DNA from: Tritrichomonas foetus
Lineage: Eukaryota; Parabasalia; Tritrichomonadida; Tritrichomonadidae
Length of the DNA stretch: 26,939 nucleotides
Direction: 5' to 3'
Assembly: GCA_001839685.1 (NCBI GenBank)
Contig: MLAK01001122.1
Span: 1 to 26,939, forward strand
In this document: positions 8,893 through 18,564 of the stretch, piece after piece
Layout of the letters: each line of letters opens with the position of its first letter
Numbering within the stretch: the first letter of the stretch is position 1
Position numbers and translations under genes: made by a program
Notes under the pieces: generated by a model
Seen by the model: the letters and a program-made list of their open reading frames with translations, nothing else
Database searches by the model: none
What the model was told of the DNA's origin: nothing

Positions 8893-9771
8893 GCTACTAT
8901 TTCTGATCAAATATCTCAAAATTTTTGTTGGAAAATATTTGAACTCAAGAAGTATTGAAAGGCTACTAATCAAGGATGATTTTTTGTAAAATCCCAAGTA
9001 AAGCCCATTATTATTGAAGAAATATTATATTATAAGTATGGTGCACCAAAGAGTGATGAATGAGGTACAAATGTGAGAAATAATGCAAGGGAAAAATTAG
9101 TATTGATCTCAAGGGTCAAAAGTTGAAAATTGGAGAAATTCAAAAGAAAGATCATAGAAAAAAGTAAAATCCGAAGAAAATTGTTGGAAAAGAAATGAAT
9201 GAAATATGATTCATTAATTTCAAATGTAAATGATAAAACAAAGAAAAAATAACATGATGAACATGTGGAAGTGAAATATAAATAAAGATGGAGACAAATC
9301 ATTGAAGTTCTCGTAAATTAGGACAACTGTCATGTTGTAAATAATATTGGAAAGATTGATAATATAGCAAAATCATCAACGAAAATATTAATTGGTAAAT
9401 AGACAATCGATTCTCGACTAAATTAAATTAATTCGAACTATATTAAAGTAGATCTAACATGTTATGTTCATGTATTCTGGTGAATATTTTAGGACTTGCT
9501 CAAAAAAACTTAAAATCTATATTTGTAATAGCTTTAAGCAATATTTGGTTTAATGAAGATCAGTACTCGAGATATGTATCTATGACTTAAGTCAAATAAA
9601 GGAAGAAGTTCAATGATGATAGATGCAAATGGTTACGACGAGAAGGAGTAAAATACTTGCAATTGCATAATAACAACAATCAATAAACAGGAAAACATTT
9701 GATACATAAAAAAATAGATCAAACAACATTTTAAACAACAATAATCCAAGAACGCCGCACGTTTTGTTATT
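8893..9771. other. Intergenic, no gene recognised
   Basis: About 880 bp. The + strand is purine-rich from 9040 to 9300, which leaves a Phe/Leu-rich ORF open on the minus strand (9030-9302). That ORF has no domain and looks like a composition artefact. No RNA gene is recognised. Confidence 0.35.
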
Positions 9772-10491
9772 TCAAACACCACCTTTTACTTCGTTTATTG
9801 CATTATTCATATTCTGGATGAGTACATCAATATTATCCACTGGCTTTTCGTCCTTCAGCCCGAACAGGTTGTTGCAGCCCATTCCTGATGTGAAGCAGTG
9901 GGGACCAAACCAATATTGTCCCACAATTGCCGCCTTCATTGGCCCAGAAAACTGCTCGACAAATCCTAGAACAGAAAAAACCGCAGCAGGCACTCCAATA
10001 ATCGTCGATAGGAGGACGTAGATCGCTCTGTAGATCATTTTGAAGCGACCAATTAGCCCAGCACCAAGAAAAGAGAAGGAAATCAAGAGGGGAATCAATG
10101 CCCAAAATACAAATCTGAATCCTTCATTTTCAGTCGAAAGTTTATCTTTTTTGAGAGCGACAATTTCGAGAATTGAATCGTTTTGAATATGGCAACTTTC
10201 AAGTGTGCCATCTTCGTAAAGAATATTGTTGTAATAAATTAACAAATTTTTATCTGATACTTCTGGAACGGTTTTTTGGAATTCTTTGATAGCTGTTTGT
10301 ATTGGAGTTGTCGATGGGTGGTTTTGGAAGCGAGTTTTAAGTACTCTTTGGCCAGGAACTTCTGGATTTTGGATTGACGCTTGAATTGTGAGTCTGAGGT
10401 TGTTTGAACCGGCTTTTTGATTAAGCGAGACGTCGAATTGTGGTGATTGAATAATTAAAGACTGAATAAGATCTTCATTGTAGTTAAACAT
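9772..10491 (-). CDS. Ubiquitin-like protein with two transmembrane helices
   Basis: A 239-aa protein. Residues about 31-113 look like a ubiquitin fold: a first strand NLRLTIQASI, a helix (PIQTAIKEFQKT), LLIYYNNILYEDGTLESCHI as the ubiquitin 42-60-like segment, and a last strand DSILEIVAL. Two hydrophobic helices follow, about 125-147 and 152-177, and then a Cys-containing loop (PHCFTSGMGC) and a polar tail. The order UBL then C-terminal membrane hairpin resembles ER ubiquitin-like proteins such as TMUB or HERPUD that bring the proteasome or p97 to ER-associated degradation, with the UBL in the cytosol; this function is inferred. There is no C-terminal Gly-Gly for conjugation. The initiator at 10495-10500 supports this ATG. 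Confidence 0.75.
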   Translation of the reverse strand: MFNYNEDLIQSLIIQSPQFDVSLNQKAGSNNLRLTIQASIQNPEVPGQRVLKTRFQNHPSTTPIQTAIKEFQKTVPEVSDKNLLIYYNNILYEDGTLESCHIQNDSILEIVALKKDKLSTENEGFRFVFWALIPLLISFSFLGAGLIGRFKMIYRAIYVLLSTIIGVPAAVFSVLGFVEQFSGPMKAAIVGQYWFGPHCFTSGMGCNNLFGLKDEKPVDNIDVLIQNMNNAINEVKGGV

Positions 10492-10494
10492 AAT

Positions 10495-10500
10495 GAATGA
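10495..10500 (-). promoter_or_regulatory. Initiator of the UBL-membrane gene
   Basis: On the minus strand TCATTC fits TCAY(T/A). The +1 A (10498) lies 7 nt before the ATG. An AACGA (10508-10512) lies just upstream in the opposite orientation. Confidence 0.55.
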
Positions 10501-11066
10501 AAATATAAACGAGATATGGTTATATTTTAATCAAATGAATGATTTACATCAATCTCAGAATCAGTGAATATCACATCAAATCGTAAATTTTGATGGGAAA
10601 AATTGATATTGATAATTGATTAATTGATCAGTTAAGATGATTGCATTGGTAATATATCAATGATTTTACATCATGTGTTCATTCTTCAACTAGATGAATG
10701 ATTTATCGTGAACAAGTAAATGATACCAAATCATATTATGACTATTCTATTCTTTCCAACACAAATAATACATGATTTTTTTTTCCAAAAGTTCTCATTC
10801 AAATAACTACTTATTTAGTTTTATTATGATGAGATCATCTCATGATCATGTAAATTTTGACCTTCTGTTGATATTGAAGTTAAGAGTGAAAACACAAAAT
10901 TCACGAATATTCTTTTGTAGTGAGAGAAATCCTTACAAATCCCAAAAAAAGATGCAAAAAAGAGTAGAAAAAAGTCGATGTTTTGGTGAAAGAGATTTTT
11001 TATAAATTTAAACATATTTTTATATTAGATTTTATGTTGTTCATATAAAATCAAATAAAACATTTT
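10501..11066. other. Intergenic, promoter side of UBL gene and 3' end of RAB3GAP1
   Basis: AT-rich. Short ORFs on both strands (59-77 codons at 10772-11005 plus, 63 at 10824-11015 minus) overlap each other and have no domain. A TCATTC at 10795-10800 lies 31 nt before a + strand ATG at 10826, but the product is not recognisable. No gene is called. Confidence 0.35.
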
Positions 11067-13280
11067 TTATATTCTTTCCTGGAAGGAAGAAGCAACAATT
11101 ACTCGATCAATGAAATCTGACACAGAAAGTCTTTGACATAGGCGATCTTTTCCATTGTTAGTAAATCCGGTTAGAATATAGTGCTTTGCATGCACATATT
11201 TAATATGTGGGTTCTTCAAATCTATTTTAATTGTTTCAAAAAGCTGATTCAATGCATTTAATTCTTCTTTTGTATGAATGAAATAAATTCCATATTCCAT
11301 TAACTGGTTAACTGCATTAATGTTTCCATTGAATTTCATGAGAAGTGAACTGGCGCTATGAACAGCCAACATGGCTTCTTCGATTGATGTGCAAATCTTT
11401 GATGTGAGATCAACGTAACCACTAAATGAAACAGTATCATTAATTAATTCAACTTCAGCATGGAATAATTTTAATTGATCTTCAATTAATTCGATTGCTT
11501 TTTGATGAGCATTTATTTTTGTATTAGCGATCTCTTTGGCATCAAAGTAAGCTGCAGCTAATAGCACAGGAACCAAATCTCCAAAGAGTTCAGCTGGTGC
11601 CAAACTTTCCAAGAAGTCTAAAGCAAGTTCACTTTGTGCAACTGGATCGAACAATACTTTTCCATATGGATCAGGTTTTGCAGAATCCCAAAGTTCACGC
11701 CAAACGTTATCTGTAGTTGACATTCTTGTAGAGAGTTTCTTTTCTTTTGGATCAAAGTCGCTTGGTGAATACCAATAAATAAAGTCCTCAAATTGTGCAG
11801 TAGGATTTACATGTTTGAAAGCAGACATGTCACTCTTCAGTTGATCACTTTGAAGCATTGCTTTTTGGCGGACATCGTCGGCATTCTTCTCGAGAAGGAG
11901 TTCGCTATTTAGAATTTGGTCTTCAGTTCGGAATGGTGCAGTTTGTGTTGCAGGGAATATCATTGGTGTACCATCAAGCAACAATTTGTCAGATTTTTCA
12001 GGATTTTTGGATTTTTGTTCATCTTTTTCAGGAAGCGAAGAATTGTTCTGTTCATTTGTGACTTTAATACAAACATTGAGCATTTCAAGTTTTTGATAAA
12101 TTAAACAGTTATCAAGATCTGGTCCATCTCTTCCAACACCAGGTAAAAATTCATGATGATCTGATCTTCTTCGCAATTCTTTCACAAATTCTTTCCAAAT
12201 TGCTGCAAAATTGGATTTAACTGATGAATTTACAAGTAGTTCAATTAATTTAATCAGTAAAGAATTCGCAGGGGCTGCTTTAACTATCGATTTTTCAGAT
12301 AAGTCTGCATTTGCCTCTTCACATTTCTTAAAAAGTGACATAATTTGACCTTTGGCAGATGTTGAAGGCGAGCTTGGTGTTAGAGATTGCCATGATTGGA
12401 GTTTGCAACAACGAAGCATCCAATCAGTGAAAGTGTGAGTGTTTGCTTTATGGTAAATTGAACTGATTCTTTTCACCGAAACACAAACATTTGAAGCGTC
12501 AAAAACATTATAATTCGTAAGACTTATTTCTGCTGGATTTTTTTGGGATTTTTGGAGGTTGTTGAAGTCACAAGTTAAATAGAAACGTTGAATTGGATCA
12601 TTTGCCATAAAACTGTAGAATTTGACATTCTGGTAATGAACTTCTTCATGGCCAATAAACGGATCCTCGTTTAGCTTCAATTTTAGGCGGAAACTGACAT
12701 TGAAATCTTTTTGTATGTCCATTTGTGCGTTTTGCTGGGTAGATAAAAACGTTTTTTGGATGGATTGAATATTCTCGAATGGAGGAGTCATTTGGAAGTC
12801 CATTCTACTGGTGTAAATCGTATGAATTCCATTGCAGAGACTGAATCCGGAAAGTGTGGCGTACTCTGATTTCGAGATTTGGACAAAAATTGGTAATGCG
12901 AAATTTGTAGAAATTGCGGCTGGTTTCAGAATTGAAAGAATATTTCCGATACTTTTGCTATGAATCGAATTGCTTTTTTTATTGTCGTTAGTGATGAAAA
13001 CAAAAGCGGAATTAATTCCAAACGTGGTTCGAATTATATCGATGATGTGATGCGGTAATGTAAGGATTTCTTGCGTTCGAATAGCCTTGTAGTAGTTTTT
13101 TGGGACGTAATTGAGAAAATAATAAACGCCTTGGAATCCGAATCGAGATTTCGCCAAATAATTCAATGGATTCGACCATTCGGTGAAAGCATTTTCAACA
13201 GTTGAAATGGCTTCTTCTATGGGAGTAACACGCGTAAAATCAAGCCAATTTTCGGAAAGTGGTAAATGTTCAAAATTCAT
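11067..13280 (-). CDS. RAB3GAP1: RAB3GAP catalytic subunit homologue
   Basis: A 737-aa protein. The conserved C-terminal half is diagnostic of Rab3 GTPase-activating protein catalytic subunit: PDLDNCLIYQKLEMLN (about 387-402), FKHVNPTAQFEDFIYWYSP (about 488-506), LSTRMSTTDNVWRELWDSAKP (about 516-536), then LFDPVAQSELALDFLESL. The Arg in the STRM motif is at the place I believe corresponds to the catalytic Arg of human RAB3GAP1. The family, with RAB3GAP2, acts as GAP for Rab3 and as exchange factor for Rab18, on ER and lipid-droplet membranes and in autophagy. At 737 aa it is shorter than the human protein (about 980). RAB3GAP2 is not in the window. The first ATG is used, since the codon before it is TTG. 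It diverges from VPS16 across 227 bp. Confidence 0.88.
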   Translation of the reverse strand: MNFEHLPLSENWLDFTRVTPIEEAISTVENAFTEWSNPLNYLAKSRFGFQGVYYFLNYVPKNYYKAIRTQEILTLPHHIIDIIRTTFGINSAFVFITNDNKKSNSIHSKSIGNILSILKPAAISTNFALPIFVQISKSEYATLSGFSLCNGIHTIYTSRMDFQMTPPFENIQSIQKTFLSTQQNAQMDIQKDFNVSFRLKLKLNEDPFIGHEEVHYQNVKFYSFMANDPIQRFYLTCDFNNLQKSQKNPAEISLTNYNVFDASNVCVSVKRISSIYHKANTHTFTDWMLRCCKLQSWQSLTPSSPSTSAKGQIMSLFKKCEEANADLSEKSIVKAAPANSLLIKLIELLVNSSVKSNFAAIWKEFVKELRRRSDHHEFLPGVGRDGPDLDNCLIYQKLEMLNVCIKVTNEQNNSSLPEKDEQKSKNPEKSDKLLLDGTPMIFPATQTAPFRTEDQILNSELLLEKNADDVRQKAMLQSDQLKSDMSAFKHVNPTAQFEDFIYWYSPSDFDPKEKKLSTRMSTTDNVWRELWDSAKPDPYGKVLFDPVAQSELALDFLESLAPAELFGDLVPVLLAAAYFDAKEIANTKINAHQKAIELIEDQLKLFHAEVELINDTVSFSGYVDLTSKICTSIEEAMLAVHSASSLLMKFNGNINAVNQLMEYGIYFIHTKEELNALNQLFETIKIDLKNPHIKYVHAKHYILTGFTNNGKDRLCQRLSVSDFIDRVIVASSFQERI

Positions 13281-13507
13281 CAAATGCTTGTGTCACTTTT
13301 GATTTTATCGTGAATTATTTTGGTCAAATCTCAAGAAACTTAACCAATTACTGAAAGAAAAAGTAGGTGACCGTTTAGTGGTTTATACAAAGTGATTTTC
13401 AATAGAAATCCAAATAAAAACTTTTACACTATATATATGGTCTGCCAGAAGAAATTGACGACTATTTAAGCAATGAAAAAGTTTATCAACATGAAATTAA
13501 TTTTTTC
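13281..13507. promoter_or_regulatory. Divergent intergenic region, RAB3GAP1 / VPS16
   Basis: 227 bp. GACCGTTTA at 13369-13377 resembles the trichomonad M3 promoter motif as I recall it. Read on the minus strand the same site gives TAAACGGTCA, nearly identical to the promoter at 17979-17988. From 13418 to 13507 the VPS16 frame is open but has no ATG. Confidence 0.4.
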
Positions 13508-16500
13508 ATGATTTCAGATTATGAAACAGAATTCAAAAACATACCAAGTTTATGGGATAAAATATCAACAGAATCTAATAAAAATTTATACGTGTGGGAA
13601 AGAGATTGGGGAAATTATCTTGAACCAAAAATTCAAGAAATTTCATCTTCAAATATCAGATCCCCTTCAATTTTCAGAGTCAAAAATCATCTCATTGCTG
13701 TCGCAAAAGGTGGTGGATTAATTGTTACATAAAGGCAACTAAGCTCTGATTTTCTTCAAAAGAAAAATCAATCAAAATACATAAAAATTTTTGCACCTGA
13801 TTTAACATACATTCAAAAAATATACATTGATCTCCAACAACCAAAAACTAATAATGACTGGTATGAATTCTCACCAGTTGCTTTTCTTGGAATAACACCA
13901 GATGAATTAATTGTTGTTTTGTTAACAAATTTTACACTTCTTGTATTTACACCTGTTGGTGTTCTGACTTTATTTTCTGTTTTTGACCGTGAAAATCCGA
14001 ATAAAATTAGTCCTGAATCAAAACCTAAAATTGTTCATCTTGTGGAGTACAGTTTAGCTATTATTACAACCCATGAATCATTTTTATATATACCTGATAT
14101 TAGGTGTCCAACATGGCATAGTTTTATATTATCTTATTATCGATCTATTCATCAAAATGACGCAAATCTCCAAAATTCAAATGACACTAAAAACCATCAA
14201 AATGCTAACAACAATTCAACTCCAGAATTAAAAACAAAAAACAAGTCTAAGCAAGATTCACACCAAAAGTCAATGAAAAATATCAAAGAAAATTCTCAGA
14301 ATAATCAAAAAACAACAATATATACTAATAATGAGAATGAATATGAAATTTCACCTTCTGTTTTTCATTCACATGATTTTAGTTTTATTCCAATTTGTGA
14401 TTCAAAATATCCTTTTCTTTTTTGCACTACTGAAAACGGAGAACTTTTAATCATCCATGGAAAAAATGTTCGAAAGTTATCAGATAAAGATTATATTATT
14501 TTAACATCATGTGTTTCAGAAGATTTCAAAAATGTTGCACTTTTGGCAAAAAGTTCAGTAAATGATGAATTTTTTGTTATTTTCACTGATCGAGTTTTAT
14601 CCCAATTTTCAATCGTTCCACTTTCAAAACATAAAGAGATATCCAGTCATTTTTTATCAAAAGTTGCTTCTTTAAACTTTTCTGATGTTTGCTGGTGCGG
14701 AAATAATTCACTCCTCATTAGTTACTCAGAGCATGTACTTTTTGTTCATAACCTTGCCTCAATTAAAATTATTAAAAACGTTGATTCCCCATTTGTAATT
14801 ATCCCAGAAATTGATGGTGCAAGAATTATCAGTGGAAATGGAAATAATGAAGGTGGGCATAATATCTTTATTTCCACAGTTCCTGATGAAATGATTAATT
14901 TATTTATTACAAAGAAAAGTAGAACGTATTTAATATGCAGCAAATATCTAGAATGGACTAAAGGGAAATTTATTGAAGGAAAGTCAATGATTGATTTAGA
15001 TAGACATAATTTAGATTTAAGGAAAAATACCGAAGAAATAATAAAATGCACCAGTTTTGTGACAGAAAAATATTTTCAACAAATTTTTTTAGGTGCAGCT
15101 TGGTTTGGTATGTCTTTCTTAGATTCGCTTCATCGTCTTCCATCGGAAGAGAACAAAAAAATTTTAAACGCGCCACTTGAAATTCGATTACTTCACTTTT
15201 TACGCGATAAGGATGATGCATTTACAGATGACATTTTCAATATTCCTGAATCAGCGACAATAACTCCCGATACAAAAACTGGGAACACTGCCCAAAAGAA
15301 ATTAGGAAATAATACTCCAAGCGTAGTTGTTTCCAATGATGAAATCAAAAAATACGCAACTAATATCCGAAAATTAATGCTAATTACGAGAGAGGAAATG
15401 AATCATCTCTCAGGAGATGTTTTAATTTTACGACTATGTAATCGCGGTGATTATATTTCTGCTTTTATCATGGCAAAAGCTATGAAACATGAAGAAACCA
15501 TGATATATAACCATTGTGCATTAGCATCAATTTATCAACAACTGAGGACTTTTAGTGGAGATGAAAAAAGCGCCATTAAAACAATTGATGAATGTGTAAA
15601 AGGTTTAATTAATTTAGATTATGCGCATTTGGCCATCAGTGCATTCATTTTTGGCGAAAATTCTATTAATCGAATTTTATGTCAAGAACTCTTGAGACGG
15701 GAAAAAATTTTGAGTAGGAAAATAAAACCACTTCTTTTACTAGGAAATTTGAAAGAGGCCATTAAAATTGCAGTCGATGATGGAGATCAAAACCTAATCA
15801 ACCAAGTCATTAAATATGCAATAGACCATAATGAATCAAGTTTGGTTTCATCATTATATGATAATGCATTAATTCCACAACCGACACCAAATGAAGACCA
15901 ATTAGCGCTTTTACTCTTTCGGATTAGAGATATGAAAATCGACGCCGTACTTTCATATTTGTTTGGAACTTTCAAACAAGGAATTTTACCCAATCCACTT
16001 GTAATTAAGGAATTGAAAATGAAATTAATTCTTCTCAAACAAATCCATTTCAGATCGAGTTTAATTAAGTATAAACGACTCACAAAGCTTATTGAATCAA
16101 AAGATTATAAAAAGGAATTAGAAAGAATTCATGCTAAAAATTTGGAAAAGAAGCCGCTTAGCAAAAGAAACATTTTCCCATTGAATTTAAACCTGAATTT
16201 GAATTCACTTTCCAAGCCAAAAGATGGCGATTTGCTATTTAAGACAAAGAGCGATAATAACCAACTCAAATCTAATTCTCAAGTAAAGCATCACCAAAAA
16301 CATACTGAAACCAATAATGAAACTCAAAATCAAAACATCTCAAGAAGAAAGAGTTCAACAAGTGATAAATCTATGCAAAGCGAACAAATTAGTAAATCAC
16401 ATCGAAAATTTAAAAAACCATACACAATAAAAAGCGCAATTGAAAATGCCCTTAGTGAAGGAAATATTGAGTTTGCCGATGCTGTCGCTGAAAGAGTAGA

Positions 16501-16759
16501 GTTATCTAAATCCAGATATACATGGCTCAAATTAAACTACTACTTAAGGAACAAGGCCCCAGATGAAACATTATTGAAGCTGAAAGATGAAATAAAACTC
16601 ATTGACGGTCTTTGGGCTGTTCGAAGGTGCGTTTTATTGCGAAGGTTAAATGTAGCTGCAGCTTTTTCAGAATCAATTCTTGATCCTAAAGAAAGAATCA
16701 TGGCACAAAATGAAATTCACATTACAATTGCACAGACTTCAGAAATACCATCAAAATAA
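13508..16759 (+). pseudogene. VPS16: VPS16 homologue (HOPS/CORVET), interrupted by one in-frame stop
   Basis: 1084 codons in one frame with a single internal TAA at codon 75 (13730-13732). The protein continues normally on both sides: before it LIAVAKGGGLIVT, after it RQLSSDF and a beta-propeller-like region (ELIVVLLTNFTLLVF). Residues about 500-750 give the alpha-solenoid seen in VPS16 (DYAHLAISAFIFGENSINR; KPLLLLGNLKEAIKIAVDDGD). The C-terminus (AIENALSEGNIEFADAVAE, then TWLKLNYYL, then KERIMAQNEI) matches the VPS16 C-terminal domain. VPS16 is a core subunit of the HOPS and CORVET tethers at endosomes and lysosomes. Two Asn/Lys/Ser-rich inserts (about codons 218-275 and 890-970) are typical protist expansions. 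No trichomonad splice signals (GTAYGT, ACTAACACACAG) flank the stop, so an intron does not explain it. It may be a sequencing error, an allele, readthrough or early pseudogenisation; the rest is intact, which argues against old decay. Confidence 0.8.
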
Positions 16760-17023
16760 TCCAATACTGTTTTTATATTAAATATTTTGCGATATGTTAG
16801 TTTATTAAAATATTTTATGCGAAATTTCATTTGTAAAGTATGATGAAATGTTTATTAACTTGTTTCTATTCAAATGATATCATATCAAATTAGATGTGAT
16901 ATTTAATTAGTTTGATAAAAATCATTATAAAAGAGTCATGTCATACAATTGGCAATAAAAGCCTATGTTTCTCATCTTTTTCTTAACATTCTCATTTCAT
17001 TAAATCAACTAACAATCAACCAG
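16760..17023. other. VPS16 3' flank
   Basis: AT-rich. An ACTAAC followed by AG near 17008-17023 resembles a trichomonad 3' splice signal but has extra bases and no partner GTAYGT. No gene. Confidence 0.3.
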
Positions 17024-17107
17024 TTATGCATTGAAACATTCAACTTTTTCTATAATCTCTTCATGAGATTCAATATTTGGATTTTCACGTCGCGGCTTGG
17101 TAGTCAT
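17024..17107 (-). CDS. Possible 27-residue microprotein
   Basis: A short frame starts MTTKPRRENPNIESHEEI and ends VECFNA before a TAA. Its codons (ACC, AAG, CCG, CGA, CGT) are more GC-rich than the surrounding DNA, and it lies on the same strand as eL32, downstream of it. A TCATGC directly precedes the ATG. It matches no family I know and could be chance. Confidence 0.25.
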   Translation of the reverse strand: MTTKPRRENPNIESHEEIIEKVECFNA

Positions 17108-17297
17108 GCATGAGGTCTCTAAATTATATATCGCAAATATGAAAAATAAAAAATTAAAAGGAAAAACGAAAAAATTTGGAATTTTCTGATGAGATTTTAT
17201 TCGAAATTCGATCGATCAAAGAAAAAATTAAAAAAATTCGATAAATGAAAAAAATAAAGAAAAAAGAAGATATAAATTTCAGTAAAGGTCAAAGAAT

Positions 17298-17702
17298 TTA
17301 TTGTTCTTCTTGCTTCTGGCGGCATCCAGCATTAACAACATGGATGTTCTTGGCTTGGGCAGCTTCCTCGATCTTGCGGCGAAGAGCTCCTCCGACAGAG
17401 TGGGCGATAACGGCGGCATAGACTGTGTTTTGTGTGAAGAGTGGTTCGAGTTCTTCGACATTATGTACCAAGTATGGCTTGAAGCCACTTGGGAGCATGA
17501 AACGTGTGGCGTTGTCGCTTCCAAAACCGCAGGATGGGTGGGATGGTGTGCCCCTGTACTTCCTGCGGAAGCGGGAATCGATACCACGAACGTGGCGCCA
17601 GGATGACTTAACGCGGACGAAACGATCGGATTGGATGCGGTTGAATCTGGTTGTCTTCTTCTTGATGATTGCCTTATGTGGGGCTGGGGCGACAGTCGAC
17701 AT
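17298..17702 (-). CDS. RPL32: 60S ribosomal protein eL32
   Basis: A 134-aa protein, the normal length for eL32. It is basic at the N-terminus and carries the family signatures RFNRIQSDRFVRVKSSWR, GIDSRFRRKYRGTP and GFGSDNATRFMLPSGFKP. It is a structural protein of the large cytosolic ribosomal subunit. The start MSTVAP is chosen because an upstream in-frame ATG (17729) would add residues unlike any eL32 and would overrun the promoter. CCTTT (minus strand, 17706-17710) lies just before this ATG, like the M5 motif at starts of highly expressed trichomonad genes, and AGCGGTTTG (17717-17725) fits M3. Codons are clearly more GC-rich than in neighbours, as expected for high expression. The stop reads into TAAAT, including a TAAA signal. 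Confidence 0.95.
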   Translation of the reverse strand: MSTVAPAPHKAIIKKKTTRFNRIQSDRFVRVKSSWRHVRGIDSRFRRKYRGTPSHPSCGFGSDNATRFMLPSGFKPYLVHNVEELEPLFTQNTVYAAVIAHSVGGALRRKIEEAAQAKNIHVVNAGCRQKQEEQ

Positions 17703-17705
17703 GAG

Positions 17706-17725
17706 AAAGGCCAAACCAAACCGCT
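17706..17725 (-). promoter_or_regulatory. eL32 core promoter (M3-like and M5-like motifs)
   Basis: Minus strand: AGCGGTTTG (17725-17717), then CCTTT (17710-17706) three nt before the ATG. Spacing and order fit the M3/M5 core promoter described for Trichomonas vaginalis, as I recall it. Confidence 0.5.
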
Positions 17726-17979
17726 CCAATCAAACACACCTCAATTATTTTGACATAGAAATTTTAGAATTATAAAATTCTATTTTTTCAATATATAAAT
17801 CAGGATTCAATTAATAATTCTTGTAAATATAAAGAACATCTGCTCGTTTAACTCGGAAAAAAATATTATAGTAAAAATAAATAATCATAGTGGAAAATCA
17901 GCCTAATATCTACAAATATTGTGAAGTTAACGATATATTCGTTAACATTGATGAATAAAGAAAACGAAAATAAAAGCTA

Positions 17980-17990
17980 AACGGTCATCA
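17980..17990 (+). promoter_or_regulatory. Promoter of the 114-aa gene (AACGG + TCATCA)
   Basis: AACGGTCAT (17980-17988) overlaps TCATCA (17985-17990). The first resembles M3 with one mismatch, the second an initiator with one mismatch; the predicted +1 A (17987) is 9 nt before the ATG. Confidence 0.4.
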
Positions 17991-17995
17991 ATCTG

Positions 17996-18340
17996 ATGAA
18001 TTATCAAGTGAAAGATGATAATGAAGAACTTTGGAAGCAAGCAGAGACAATTCTTGATAAAATTAACAATGGCGAAATGAAAGCCACAGACGAGCAAATC
18101 ACAAAACTTCAAAATTTGATCGACGGTCATGTTGCCTATCTTGAAGCTGATACTGAGCTTAAGCGCGGAATGATTGGTGTATTATATGAAAGACAGATTT
18201 ATCTCTCAAAACTTTGGCTCCTTGAAAAACTAGGTGTTCAAAATCGTTGGAGGCATCCTCTTCTTAAGGAAGCCTATGAAGTCCTATACAAACCATCAAA
18301 AGAATTCCAACTCGAAGATTATATGGCAAGCCAAGAATAA
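17996..18340 (+). CDS. Small helical protein, unknown function
   Basis: A 114-aa acidic, mostly helical protein without signal peptide or membrane segment. Visible features are a possible amphipathic helix pair (residues about 8-52), a basic aromatic stretch VLYERQIYLSKLWLLEKLG and a WRHPLLKEAYEVLYKP motif near the end. I recognise no family. The promoter-like motif at 17980-17990 and regular codon use support expression. It diverges from eL32 (293 bp apart) and is convergent with the STE20 kinase. Confidence 0.7.
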   Translation: MNYQVKDDNEELWKQAETILDKINNGEMKATDEQITKLQNLIDGHVAYLEADTELKRGMIGVLYERQIYLSKLWLLEKLGVQNRWRHPLLKEAYEVLYKPSKEFQLEDYMASQE

Positions 18341-18564
18341 TTCTTATTTTTAATTTGTTAATGAGTAAAATAAGTTATCAGATATTCGGACTCTTCATTT
18401 TCTCATTTGTATGATAGATTTTTTAATAATAAAAGGAAAACAAAGCATGCATTACTATAAATTAATATAAATTCTCTTCATTTGCTTTATTTATGTAAAA
18501 ATTTATCAAAAACAAGAAAGTTTATTTATAATGAATGAATAAATAATAATAAAAATAAATCATA

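Noticed and set aside
9030..9302. 90-codon Phe/Leu-rich minus-strand ORF
   Set aside because: Looks like the complement of a purine-rich stretch; no domain and no promoter motif.
10772..11015. Overlapping ORFs of 77 (+) and 63 (-) codons
   Set aside because: They overlap on opposite strands, lack recognisable domains and have only a weak initiator-like TCATTC.
13700..13760. Intron explaining the VPS16 internal stop
   Set aside because: No GTAYGT or ACTAACACACAG is present and the reading frame stays protein-like right up to and after the stop.
17008..17023. ACTAAC...AG resembling the trichomonad 3' splice signal
   Set aside because: It has extra bases compared with ACTAACACACAG, no GTAYGT lies upstream at a suitable distance, and no exon follows.
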